Assembly: GCF_024622195.1 (NCBI RefSeq)
Contig: NZ_JANKBI010000010.1
Span: 124,001 to 188,000, forward strand
Origin: Murimonas intestini
GTDB taxonomy: Bacteria > Bacillota > Clostridia > Lachnospirales > Lachnospiraceae
Reading direction: 5' to 3'
DNA length: 64,000 nt
The notes under the pieces are model-generated. The model was not told where the DNA came from. It made no database searches and saw only the letters and a program-made list of their open reading frames with translations. The translations under genes were made by a program, and so were the position numbers. This document shows, in pieces, positions 53,078 to 61,655 of this stretch (position 1 is its first letter; every line of letters begins with the position of its first letter).

Positions 53078-53715
53078 TTGACTTTCACCGGATGACGTAT
53101 CACTGTCTTCATCCTCTCAGGCGCTGTCCTCCTGAAATCGCTTAAATATATCTCATGGTGCTGTCTTACTTCTGTGATGTCAGTCTCATACCCTGCTTCC
53201 CTGATATAGGCCTCCAGCTTCTCTATAGAAGCCGCCTCCTCGTCAAATGGACCTGTGTGCATGACCTGGCAGCATAATCCCTCTTCATAAACTGCCAGCC
53301 TTGTATTTGTAAAGTCTGTATCCGGCTTTTTCTTAAGAAGCCTCTCCTTTGCTTTTTCAAAGACCTGGGGTGTTACAAAATCCGGCTGGCGTATCATGGA
53401 TATCCATTTGAAATTATTCTTATCCCTTATAATTCCGCCCTCCATGGAGGTGTCTTCCAGCTGCCACATTCCCTCCAGAGGAAACACTGTATATTCAAAA
53501 TATCCCTCCGGCCTTTCCTCACCCTTCCTGTTCATTTTTATACCCCATGACAGGCCGTACAAAATCTCTATGGCATCCTTGTATTCCTGACATGTATTGG
53601 GGTCCCCCTTTCCTGTGACCTGGATAAATGTCATCCCGGGAACCTGGATGAGAGACGGGGTGCTTTTTGGAAAATACAATTCTTTATATGCTTTCTTATA
53701 ATCTAATTTGTCCAT
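53059..53715 (-). CDS. GyrI-like small-molecule-binding protein
   Basis: 218 residues from the ATG at 53715, preceded by GGAGGG; the upstream ATG at 53766 lacks a ribosome site. It opens MDKLDYKKAYKELYFPKS and contains FIQVTGKGDPNTCQEYKDAI, GYFEYTVFPLEGMW, FEKAKERLLKKK and a final EIYLSDFRRTAPERMKTVIR. This is the stand-alone GyrI-like family related to the ligand-binding half of AraC/MerR multidrug regulators, with no DNA-binding domain. Its last residues (LLVTP) are encoded by a dispersed palindrome. Confidence 0.85.
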   Translation of the reverse strand: MDKLDYKKAYKELYFPKSTPSLIQVPGMTFIQVTGKGDPNTCQEYKDAIEILYGLSWGIKMNRKGEERPEGYFEYTVFPLEGMWQLEDTSMEGGIIRDKNNFKWISMIRQPDFVTPQVFEKAKERLLKKKPDTDFTNTRLAVYEEGLCCQVMHTGPFDEEAASIEKLEAYIREAGYETDITEVRQHHEIYLSDFRRTAPERMKTVIRHPVKVKLLVTP

Positions 53716-53778
53716 AATCCCTCCTGGAACATGTCTGAAAAATGCTTTCTGTGAGATGTTCGGCACAATAGCTGTATC

Positions 53779-54252
53779 TCACTCTGTGACCGAAATATAC
53801 ATGTGTATCACTGCATGTTCTGGATCACTGTTCTGGTATTCCTCAAAATCACATATAAATGAACGGTTCAGATCCATTGCCCAGAGACTGCTCCAAAATG
53901 CCCCCGCCGCCTGTTCCATATTTCCTTCTACCACAAATTTTGCATATTTGCCTGCCGGTATTTTCTTTATGGCAGTTCCTTCCGGTACTTTTATTCCCGC
54001 CTCCACCTCACAGGCCACAGTAATATTGTAATCACCGTGCTCATCACTGGCATAATCCGAATAGATTCCAAGGGTCTTCTCATTCACCTTTCCATCTATC
54101 CCCATATACACTCCCTCATTAAAAAATTTTCCCCAGAGGCCTCCGATAATCATCCCCATATCCGGTGCATTATTATTTGTTCTGGCTGTCAGCCCTGCTG
54201 CCGTCTTCTCTTCCAGTGTTACGATCTCGTATTCCATTCTGTTTGTTTCCAT
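53779..54252 (-). CDS. GyrI/AraC effector-binding domain protein
   Basis: 157 residues. A single effector-binding domain starts VTLEEKTAAGLTARTNNNAP and ends HAVIHMYISVTE, with the conserved PAGKYAKFVVEGNM strand and the AFWSSLWAMDLNRSFICDFEEY block. It has no HTH. Relatives bind hydrophobic or cationic drugs, or act as stand-alone sensors. It lies 63 bases upstream of the second GyrI-like gene, and both sit beside a WYL-type regulator, suggesting a small ligand-sensing set. The ATG follows GAGAGGAAG. Confidence 0.85.
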   Translation of the reverse strand: METNRMEYEIVTLEEKTAAGLTARTNNNAPDMGMIIGGLWGKFFNEGVYMGIDGKVNEKTLGIYSDYASDEHGDYNITVACEVEAGIKVPEGTAIKKIPAGKYAKFVVEGNMEQAAGAFWSSLWAMDLNRSFICDFEEYQNSDPEHAVIHMYISVTE

Positions 54253-54410
54253 TTTGTGCTTCCTCTCATTCTCAATATTGTGCAGAGCGCTTACATATCT
54301 CGGATCTTATAAATTCTATCACTCCACATCTGCAATAAGAATAGCACAGAAAACACGACATCTATATGTCATGTTGAAATACAGTCAGGTATTAAACTGG
54401 ATCAGACTGC

Positions 54411-55325
54411 TTAGAAAACCCGGCCATATTTCTGTGCCAGCCGTCCAAACCTGTCCGCCAGCTCATCTCTTAGCTCTTCCGGCTTTATCAGTTCTGCCTT
54501 CTCGCCAAAGCTGATGATCCATCCGAAAAGATTCTCTTTATCTGCAAACCAGAAATGGAACAATAACATTCCGTCCTCCTGCTCCATAAAGCTTTCAGCC
54601 CCGAATTCCTCTATGAGCCGCCATTTCATGTCCGGTGATATGAGGGCTTCCACCTCATACCGGAGAGTAAAGATATTCTTTTGTTCCGGATCATATGGCG
54701 GCAATTCCCGCTTTTCAAAACTTTCGGTGCAGCGGGAAAGCTCCAGCATCCTGTTCAGCTTGAACATTCTCCAGCCCTCACGCTCCAGGCAATATCCCTT
54801 CACATACCAGGAAGACCATTGGAATATAAGCAGATATGGCTCAATGGTGCGCAGGCTCTCTCCGCCCGGAGCATAATACTGAAAGCTTATCAGCCTCCTG
54901 TTCTCAATGGCGTCCTGGATCAGTTCGATTTTAGGGGCCAGTGAAGACTTATACCACGAGGATAAATCTATCATGATATGGCTGTTGGAGGACAGCACAT
55001 TTGACTGGCCCGCAGAAATTTTTTCTATGAGCTGCTGGTATTTATTTGTACCCGATACGCTGTCCAGGCTGCGCAGTCCTGCCAGGATAGACTGCATATC
55101 TGATGAAGTCAGAACAGTACGGTCCAGCTTGTAGCCTTCCATGATTGCTATTCCCCCGTTTGTCCCCTGCGTGGTTACCAACGGGATCCCCGCTTTGCAG
55201 ATATCCTCTATATCCCTGTTAATTGTCCTTCTGGACACCTCGAATTTTTCAGCCAGATAAGGAGCCGTCACTTTTTCCTGCTGAAGAAGGATGGACAGTA
55301 TGCCGATCAGACGGTCGATTTTCAT
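54411..55325 (-). CDS. WYL-domain transcriptional regulator (YafY type)
   Basis: 304 residues. N-terminal HTH_11 at about 1-60: LIGILSILLQQEKVTAPYLA, then EKFEVSRRTINRDIEDICKAGIP. A WYL domain lies at about 135-220 with the sandwich strands ISFQYYAPGGES and PYLLIFQWSSWYVKGYC. A C-terminal WCX region follows. WYL domains bind nucleic acid or small ligands, and such regulators occur both in metabolism and in defence islands. Here the downstream neighbours are two GyrI-like proteins and the upstream neighbour is the dehydratase gene. Confidence 0.9.
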   Translation of the reverse strand: MKIDRLIGILSILLQQEKVTAPYLAEKFEVSRRTINRDIEDICKAGIPLVTTQGTNGGIAIMEGYKLDRTVLTSSDMQSILAGLRSLDSVSGTNKYQQLIEKISAGQSNVLSSNSHIMIDLSSWYKSSLAPKIELIQDAIENRRLISFQYYAPGGESLRTIEPYLLIFQWSSWYVKGYCLEREGWRMFKLNRMLELSRCTESFEKRELPPYDPEQKNIFTLRYEVEALISPDMKWRLIEEFGAESFMEQEDGMLLFHFWFADKENLFGWIISFGEKAELIKPEELRDELADRFGRLAQKYGRVF

Positions 55326-55338
55326 GACTAATACCTCA

Positions 55339-57057
55339 CTATTCCATGTATCCGCCCTTCATAGGCGATACAGCACGTTCTGAGAAAATTTTCAGTACCC
55401 CCTTCTGATATTTTCCCGGTTTGGGTTCCCAGGCCGCTTTGCGCTCAGCAAGTATCTTCTCTATCTCCTGCTCACTTTTGCGTTCTCCCGCGATTCCCAC
55501 GATCCGCAGCACCCTGTCAGGAATGCTGACTTCGATCAGGTCTCCCTCCTCCACAAGGGCGATCGGTCCTCCCTGAGCCGCTTCCGGAGAAATATGTCCT
55601 ATTGCCGGACCTTTCGATGCCCCTGAAAATCTTCCGTCCGTGAGCAGCGCTATGGAAGCACCCAGCTTTTCATCTGATGCAATGGCCTCTGTTGTATAGA
55701 ACATCTCCGGCATGCCGCTCCCCTTGGGACCCTCATATCGTATGATCACTGCATCGCCTGGTTCTATCTCATGCGTGAGCACTGCATGGATGGCATCCTC
55801 CTCACAGTCAAAGGGACGGGCTCTTAGCACTGCCTTAAACATTTCCTTTGGGACGACAGTGTGCTTGACAACTGCCCCGTCCGGCGCCAGATTTCCTCTT
55901 AATATGGCTATGCTCCCGTCAGTGCCGAAGGGCCTATCAAAGGGCCTGATGATATCCTCTCTTTTCAGTCCTAGCGGTTCTAAGTACTTGCTGCATTTCT
56001 CATAGAAACCATTATTCTTTAATTCATCTAGGTTCTCACCTAATGTCCTGCCTGTAACTGTCATCACATCCAGGTGGAGCATATCCCTGATCTCCTCCAT
56101 AACAGCCGGTACTCCTCCTGCATAATAGAAATACTGTGCAGGCCATTTTCCCGCCGGCCTTATATTCAGCAGATAATGGGCTCCCCGGTGCAGCCTGTCA
56201 AATGTATCTCCGTCAATCTCTATACCGAATTCATGTGCAATAGCCGGCAGATGCAGGAGAGAATTCGTAGAACCTGATATTGCTGCATGGACCATAATAG
56301 CATTTTCAAATGAATCCATAGTAACTATCTTATCAGGAGTAAGGTTTTCCTTAGCCAGCCATACAGCCTGCTGTCCTGCCTCCCTGGCTGCCTGGCGCAG
56401 CTCCCGGCCCGTCGCCGGCATCAGAGCGCTCCCCGGCAGCATCAGCCCCAGCGCCTCTGCCATGATCTGCATAGTTGAAGCTGTACCCATAAAGGAACAG
56501 GCTCCGCAGGACGGACATGCATTGTGCTTATAGAATTCCATCTTTTCTTTAGTGATCTCCCCCCGTTCGCACATTGCATGATACATCCCGATCTGTTCCA
56601 GAGTCAGCAGATCAGGTCCTGCATCCATGACTCCCCCTGTCACTATAATAGAAGGGATATTGATACGTCCCACAGCCATGAGATTCGCCGGCATACTCTT
56701 ATCACAACTGGCTATAAATATGCCTCCGTCAAACGGTGTGGCGTTTGCGTGGATCTCCATCATGTTGGTCATCATATCTCTTGACGCAAGAGAATAATTG
56801 ATGCCGTCATGACCCTGTGCCTCTCCGTCACAGATGTCCGTACAGAAATACCTGGCGCCAAATCCCCCTGATTCCTTTACACCCTCTCTTGCCTCTTCCA
56901 CCAGCTCAAGCAGATGTCCGCTGCCCGGATGGCTGTCGCCGAATGAACTTTCTATTATGATCTGGGGCTTTGAGAGATCCTCCAGCTTCCATCCTGTGCC
57001 AAGCCTCAGCGGATCAATCTCCGGGGCTAACTTTCTCAATTCCTGGCTTCTCATCAT
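55339..57057 (-). CDS. IlvD/Edd-family sugar-acid dehydratase
   Basis: 572 residues from the ATG at 57057, nine bases after AAAGGA; ATG 57066 abuts the ribosome site. Cluster-ligand Cys candidates lie in FCTDICDGEAQGHDG, ASCDKSMPANLMA and NACPSCGACSFMGTAS. The C-terminal block LLTDGRFSGASKGPAIGHISPEA holds the catalytic Ser region. Length and context (a GntR regulator and a rhamnosidase locus rather than ilv genes) favour an aldonate dehydratase, such as for L-rhamnonate, arabinonate or xylonate, over dihydroxy-acid dehydratase in valine synthesis. This is inference. It has its own promoter with an operator. Confidence 0.85.
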   Translation of the reverse strand: MMRSQELRKLAPEIDPLRLGTGWKLEDLSKPQIIIESSFGDSHPGSGHLLELVEEAREGVKESGGFGARYFCTDICDGEAQGHDGINYSLASRDMMTNMMEIHANATPFDGGIFIASCDKSMPANLMAVGRINIPSIIVTGGVMDAGPDLLTLEQIGMYHAMCERGEITKEKMEFYKHNACPSCGACSFMGTASTMQIMAEALGLMLPGSALMPATGRELRQAAREAGQQAVWLAKENLTPDKIVTMDSFENAIMVHAAISGSTNSLLHLPAIAHEFGIEIDGDTFDRLHRGAHYLLNIRPAGKWPAQYFYYAGGVPAVMEEIRDMLHLDVMTVTGRTLGENLDELKNNGFYEKCSKYLEPLGLKREDIIRPFDRPFGTDGSIAILRGNLAPDGAVVKHTVVPKEMFKAVLRARPFDCEEDAIHAVLTHEIEPGDAVIIRYEGPKGSGMPEMFYTTEAIASDEKLGASIALLTDGRFSGASKGPAIGHISPEAAQGGPIALVEEGDLIEVSIPDRVLRIVGIAGERKSEQEIEKILAERKAAWEPKPGKYQKGVLKIFSERAVSPMKGGYME

Positions 57058-57098
57058 TTTTAACATTCCTTTCTTCTCTGACCGTGGCCTATTTTTAG

Positions 57099-57117
57099 TA
57101 AGACGTATGATGTCTTA
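57099..57117. promoter_or_regulatory. Operator before the dehydratase gene
   Basis: TAAGAC-GTATGAT-GTCTTA: perfect six-base arms around seven bases. It contains ACGTATGAT (57103-57111), also present in the palindrome before the GntR gene, and lies just downstream of the -10 box. Confidence 0.6.
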
Positions 57118-57125
57118 TGTATTTA

Positions 57126-57154
57126 ATCATACTATATGCCGACCTGACAGTCAA
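57126..57154 (-). promoter_or_regulatory. Sigma-A promoter of the dehydratase gene
   Basis: On the minus strand TTGACT (57154-57149), a 17-base spacer and TATGAT (57131-57126). The operator at 57099-57117 would cover the transcription start region. Confidence 0.8.
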
Positions 57155-57172
57155 TTGTACATTACCTCAAAT

Positions 57173-57868
57173 TCACCTGCTGATGAGTCTCTGGATCTCC
57201 TCTTTATTCAGCTTGAGATGGTCTTCCAAAGCAGCCTTCGCCCCTGCCCCGTCTCCATCTTCAACTGCCCTGATTATTTTGTTGTGTGTCTCTATAGTCT
57301 CTTCTCTCAGCACAGAGTCCGTCACCTTTACAAACAGGTTAACTGCCGACTGTATGACCGGAATCAATTTGGGTACCACCTGGTTCTTGCTCATTTTCGC
57401 CAGCGCTTCATGAAAATTTATATCCTCTGCTGAATGGTCCTCTCCGCTTCTGATCTTTTCCTCCACGGCATATCCGGCATTTTTAAGAGAGGCGATCTCA
57501 TCCTTTGTCCCCCGCTCTGCTGCCAGCTCCGCTATCTCCGGTTCTATCATCATTCTGACCTCGCAGAGGTCTAAAGCCAGCTTCTGCTTGTCTTCAATCA
57601 TCCACAGGCCCAGCGGGTCATCCGCCAGGCCTGTCCTCTCACAGACAAATGTCCCGTTTCCTCTTTTTATCTCCAGCACGTTCTGGGACACAAGGATTTT
57701 TACTGCCTCCCTGATCGTCCCGCGGCCTACCTGCAGCTGTTCTGCCATTTCAAATTCATTTGGCAGCTTATCACCCGCTTTCAGGTTTCCTTTTGCTATT
57801 AATTCCTTTATCTGTTCTGATACCAGTTCCGGGAGGCGTTTCTGGTTCGGATGCACGGATTTGAGCAT
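57173..57868 (-). CDS. GntR-family regulator with FCD ligand domain (FadR subfamily)
   Basis: 231 residues from the ATG at 57868, ten bases after AAGGAG; the ATG at 57877 is one base from it. Winged helix about 10-75: LPNEFEMAEQLQVGRGTIRE, then AVKILVSQNVLEIKRGNGTF. The all-helical FCD domain (about 90-225) has the metal or carboxylate site residues in the order Asp, His, His (EDINFHEALAKM; ETHNKIIRAVEDGD). FCD regulators respond to sugar acids and other organic acids. It is autoregulated by a perfect palindrome just before its ribosome site and likely controls the dehydratase gene. Confidence 0.92.
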   Translation of the reverse strand: MLKSVHPNQKRLPELVSEQIKELIAKGNLKAGDKLPNEFEMAEQLQVGRGTIREAVKILVSQNVLEIKRGNGTFVCERTGLADDPLGLWMIEDKQKLALDLCEVRMMIEPEIAELAAERGTKDEIASLKNAGYAVEEKIRSGEDHSAEDINFHEALAKMSKNQVVPKLIPVIQSAVNLFVKVTDSVLREETIETHNKIIRAVEDGDGAGAKAALEDHLKLNKEEIQRLISR

Positions 57869-57885
57869 ATCACACATTCTCCTTA

Positions 57886-57899
57886 ATCATACGTATGAT
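57886..57899. promoter_or_regulatory. Operator palindrome of the FCD-type GntR regulator
   Basis: ATCATACGTATGAT is a perfect 14-base palindrome placed between the -10 box and the ribosome site of the regulator gene. Its right part recurs before the dehydratase gene. Confidence 0.75.
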
Positions 57900-57911
57900 G
57901 TTTCTTTCAAC

Positions 57912-57940
57912 ACTATATCATCCGTAAATGGGGATGTCAA
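57912..57940 (-). promoter_or_regulatory. Sigma-A promoter of the GntR regulator gene
   Basis: On the minus strand TTGACA (57940-57935), a 17-base spacer and TATAGT (57917-57912), only 16 bases past the rhamnosidase stop codon. Confidence 0.85.
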
Positions 57941-57955
57941 TTGCATCCGCCTCCC

Positions 57956-60778
57956 CTATTTGGGGATTTCTGATATGTAGTCTTCAATTTCCTTAAGCAC
58001 TTCCTCCCCCAGCCCCAGCCTTGTCCCGATCCCCAGGAAAAACGGAAGCTTCGACATCTCAGGAAGTGTCATATTCTGAATACCCGCACCATCTGTGTGC
58101 ACCAGCATTGGAGCCTTTTCATACAGGAATTTTTTGATATCAGGATTCTTTACCAGTTCCTTTACGCTGTCCGTCAGATGGTAATATGGGCGGTAGTTTT
58201 TCCTGAGCCTGCCTTCAAAGACCCATTCTCCCGCCGCTGCCCTGAATGCACGGCCTGTGTCTGTGCGTAAGACGGCAGCCTCATGGCGCACTGATATCCC
58301 GTCCTCACACGGCGGCAGTATAATCTCAGCATCAGCGTCAAAGGGAATTCTGCAGCTGAGCCAAAATTCATCGTTGTCCATGATCTTCCAGCTGATCTCA
58401 TACCTGCCTGCAGCGCTCTTAAGCCCTGTCTTCATCCATCTGATGTCAGGATGTATCCGTGGATTGATGACCACACTTTTATAGCCGGCGCTCCCCTCTC
58501 TGTTCCTGATTCCTGCCATATATCCATACATCCACTCCATCACAGATCCGTTGGCATAATGGTTCAGTGAATTCATGCCGCTGTCGCTCATGCTTCCGTC
58601 AGGATTTAAAGCATCCCAGCGCTCCCACATGGTAGTAGCTCCCAATGTCACAGGGTACAGCCACCCCGGATAATCCTGATTTAAAAAGATCCTGTATGCC
58701 ATATCATCACAGCCGCACTCTGAGAGAGCCTTCAAGATAAACGGAGTCCCCACAAAGCCAGTCTTCAAACTGTATCCATCCTTTCTGAGACGTTCCAGCA
58801 GCTGTTCCTTTACCATATCTCTCTGTCTGCCGTACTTCACAAGCCCAAAGGCAATGGCTATGATACATGCCGTCTGAGTGTCGATAGAGAGCCTTCCGTT
58901 TCCGGTAAAATATTCTTTTTGGATCTCTTCCCTGATACTGTCAGCCTTCTGCCTGTACTTTATATGGTCCTCTGCCCTGTCCAGAACCTTCGCAGTCCTG
59001 GCAAGTACATCCACTGAATAATAAAAATACGCACTGGATACATAAAACACATCTGTGCCGCCTGTAGGCATATGATAATATCCTCCGTCCAGCGCCAGCC
59101 AGTCACCATAATGAAACCCGTTCTTCCAAAGATGCGGCTCTGTGCCGTTCTCTTCATTTTGCCTGTCAATATATGAGATCCAGGCTTTCATGCTCTCATA
59201 CTGCTCTTCTAAGATCCCGGCGTCCCCATAACACTCATACAGTGTCCACGGGATAAGCACGGCTGCATCTCCCCAGGCCGCCGATGTCCTTTCATTCCTG
59301 CCAACGGACGGCACGATCTGCGGCACAAGGCCGCCTGTACATTTCTGTTCTTCCGCAATATCATTGAGATATTTTCTGAAAAATTCATAGCATTCCATAT
59401 TCAGGCTGGCTGTCCCGGCAAATATCTGTGCATCGCCCGTCCACCCCATTTTCTCGTCCCTCTGGGGACAGTCTGTGGGAATATCCAGAAAATTTCCTTT
59501 CTGGCTCCACAGGATATTAGAGATCAGCCTGTCTACCAGCTTATTTCCCGTCTCCATCCAGCCTGTCTCTTCCATATCAGAATAGACAACTTCACCGCAA
59601 AAATCTGAAAGCTCCGGCTCTGTGAAGCCTGTAAGCCTCACATATCTGAAGCCGAAGAAACACAGCCTTGCATGGACCTGCTTTGGGGTCCCATCTGAAA
59701 TGTATTCAAATCTGGCTTTTGCAGTCCTGTAGTTTTTATTGTAAAAGCACCCGTCCTGAAGGACTTCCCCATGCTCCAGAATGACTTTTCTGCCCCTTTC
59801 TTCCCTGCATTTAAAGGAGACCCATCCAACCATATTCTGTCCCATATCCAGGACACACTCATTCCGGGATGTTTTTATAATGGATACTGGATGCAGTATC
59901 TCTTTTACTTTAATAGGGATTCCCAGCCTTTCCCTCACCAGTTTTTTATCAAGCTTCCCTGCTTTGACAGGATATCTTTCACTGTTATCCATGACAGCGT
60001 CTTGTATTTCCCCATCATAGATATCTGTAAAAACCACTCTGCTTTTCCTGACCTGCCACTCCATATCAGAGCACATTACAAGCTCACCGTCTGCATACAG
60101 ATCTGCCAGCAGTCCAAATTCCTTTCCTTTTCTGTAGTCAGCGTTCTGCCTGTACCCGTATAATCCCTTATACCACCCGTCACCGGCCGCTACTTCCAGA
60201 ATATTTTCCCCTTCCTGCAGTATCCCGCTTATATCATAAGTCTGGTACTGAATATAGCTCTCATAGCATGTGAGGCCCGGGGCAAGTACTTCATCGCCTA
60301 CCCTCACCCCATTTAAATATGCCTCATAAACTCCCAGACATGTCATGTACAGGCGGGCATCTGCGCATGGACGGTCCAGAGTAAATTTCCTGATAAAGAC
60401 AGGCTGTATGGAGCTGTCAAAGGAAGGGGCTATCCAGTTTCCTGAAAATCCTCCCTCCATCAGCCCTGTCTCAAACCATGCGGGCAGGCTTCTTGCAGAA
60501 TTACCGTTTTCATCCCAGACTGTTACATTCCAGTAATACCGTGTCCTGGGTCTTAACATGAACTGCAGCCTTGTGCCCAGCCCTGATACTTCCTTCTGCC
60601 TTCCTGTATCAAATACTATTCTTTCAAATGCTTCATCCTCTGCCACCATAATTCTTGCGCTGTCCTGTCTGCATCCTGTGTCACACTCTGTGATGTATGA
60701 TGCAGTCAGTGTTTTATACAGATATCCCAGCGGATTTGTAATATGATTTATCTTCAGGCTGTGTACTTCCATCATCAT
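57956..60778 (-). CDS. Glycoside hydrolase family 78 alpha-L-rhamnosidase
   Basis: 940 residues, no signal peptide, so probably intracellular. Order: N-terminal beta domains (about 1-330, with AYLNGVRVGDEVLAPGLTCY), an (alpha/alpha)6 barrel (about 390-730) and a C-terminal beta-sandwich. Conserved GH78 blocks are IPTDCPQRDEKMGWTGDAQ near 460, carrying the acidic catalytic residues, and NHYANGSVMEWMYGYMAG near 745 with a Glu. An extra tail of about 60 residues follows the sandwich. It removes terminal L-rhamnose from plant glycans or glycosides. It follows two sugar permease genes (gap of seven bases), so its substrates are probably imported by that system. Confidence 0.93.
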   Translation of the reverse strand: MMMEVHSLKINHITNPLGYLYKTLTASYITECDTGCRQDSARIMVAEDEAFERIVFDTGRQKEVSGLGTRLQFMLRPRTRYYWNVTVWDENGNSARSLPAWFETGLMEGGFSGNWIAPSFDSSIQPVFIRKFTLDRPCADARLYMTCLGVYEAYLNGVRVGDEVLAPGLTCYESYIQYQTYDISGILQEGENILEVAAGDGWYKGLYGYRQNADYRKGKEFGLLADLYADGELVMCSDMEWQVRKSRVVFTDIYDGEIQDAVMDNSERYPVKAGKLDKKLVRERLGIPIKVKEILHPVSIIKTSRNECVLDMGQNMVGWVSFKCREERGRKVILEHGEVLQDGCFYNKNYRTAKARFEYISDGTPKQVHARLCFFGFRYVRLTGFTEPELSDFCGEVVYSDMEETGWMETGNKLVDRLISNILWSQKGNFLDIPTDCPQRDEKMGWTGDAQIFAGTASLNMECYEFFRKYLNDIAEEQKCTGGLVPQIVPSVGRNERTSAAWGDAAVLIPWTLYECYGDAGILEEQYESMKAWISYIDRQNEENGTEPHLWKNGFHYGDWLALDGGYYHMPTGGTDVFYVSSAYFYYSVDVLARTAKVLDRAEDHIKYRQKADSIREEIQKEYFTGNGRLSIDTQTACIIAIAFGLVKYGRQRDMVKEQLLERLRKDGYSLKTGFVGTPFILKALSECGCDDMAYRIFLNQDYPGWLYPVTLGATTMWERWDALNPDGSMSDSGMNSLNHYANGSVMEWMYGYMAGIRNREGSAGYKSVVINPRIHPDIRWMKTGLKSAAGRYEISWKIMDNDEFWLSCRIPFDADAEIILPPCEDGISVRHEAAVLRTDTGRAFRAAAGEWVFEGRLRKNYRPYYHLTDSVKELVKNPDIKKFLYEKAPMLVHTDGAGIQNMTLPEMSKLPFFLGIGTRLGLGEEVLKEIEDYISEIPK

Positions 60779-60785
60779 ACTGTCC

Positions 60786-61655
60786 CTATCCTTTCACGCT
60801 TCCGGCAGTCAGTGAAGATACAAAGTACTTCTGCAGGAATAAAAATACAAGGTAAAGCGGAATCACTATCATACAGATAGCTGCGCACATGAGCGGCCAG
60901 TCAGTTCCAAATTCCCCTTTAAAATTCATAAGTCCTACTGTCAGGGGCAGTCCCTTTACAGTAGTAAGTGTTGCCGTCTTTGCCCACATCAGTTCCCCCC
61001 ACACAAATGTAAAGTTCATGACGATACATGTGGACAGAGCGCCCTTCATCAGCGGAAGGACGATCTTAAACAGATTGCGGATCTCCCCTGAGCCGTCGAT
61101 CCTGGCAGCCTCCAGCAGCTCCTTTGGTATCGTGTCAAAGAAATTCTTCAGGATCACCGTCGTCCCCGGTACGGACCATCCCACATAAGCCAGGATGATC
61201 GGAAGATACCTGGCTCCCAGCAGGCCCAGCTTTGACATCATCATATAGAGCGGGATAATAATTGTCTCGGTGGGGAGCAGCTGGATGGCAAAGCAGAGCA
61301 TAATGATTGCCCCTGTATGCGGGATGCGGAGTCTTGCCAGTGAATACGCTGCCATAACTGAGATTACTTCTATACTTACAAGTGAAACTACAGCTATCAC
61401 TACACTGTTGATAAAATATTCTCCGATGTGTCCCTTCGTAAAAGCCTTTGCAAAATTGTCAAGCCCGATCGTATGGGGCAGCGCCCATATATTTGCAAAA
61501 AATTCATCAAGTGTCTTAAAAGATGTCTGCAGTGAGAACAGGACCGGATAGATCCAGATCAGGATGAGAGATATTAATATCACCCTGCATGCGATCGGGA
61601 AGACCTTTACTTTTTTCTTCTGTACACTGTATACTGCCGCTGTATTAGTACTCAT
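60786..61655 (-). CDS. Sugar ABC transporter permease (MalG type), rhamnoside locus
   Basis: 289 residues; the ATG at 61655 follows AGGAGG. Six membrane helices. The EAA loop is LLEAARIDGSGEIRNLFKIV near 195, with terminal YFVSSLTAGSVKG. It overlaps the upstream permease gene by 11 bases and is followed after seven bases by the GH78 gene. Imports an oligosaccharide or glycoside with the partner permease and the lipoprotein at 62667. The ATPase is not encoded in the window. Confidence 0.93.
   Translation of the reverse strand: MSTNTAAVYSVQKKKVKVFPIACRVILISLILIWIYPVLFSLQTSFKTLDEFFANIWALPHTIGLDNFAKAFTKGHIGEYFINSVVIAVVSLVSIEVISVMAAYSLARLRIPHTGAIIMLCFAIQLLPTETIIIPLYMMMSKLGLLGARYLPIILAYVGWSVPGTTVILKNFFDTIPKELLEAARIDGSGEIRNLFKIVLPLMKGALSTCIVMNFTFVWGELMWAKTATLTTVKGLPLTVGLMNFKGEFGTDWPLMCAAICMIVIPLYLVFLFLQKYFVSSLTAGSVKG

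Noticed and set aside
55339..57057. Dehydratase considered as IlvD of branched-chain amino acid synthesis
   Set aside because: No other ilv or leu gene is nearby, and the FCD regulator and rhamnosidase context fits a sugar-acid enzyme better. The family call is kept general.
56834..57433. 199-residue open frame antisense to the dehydratase and regulator genes
   Set aside because: It crosses two real genes and their promoter and shows no coding signature.
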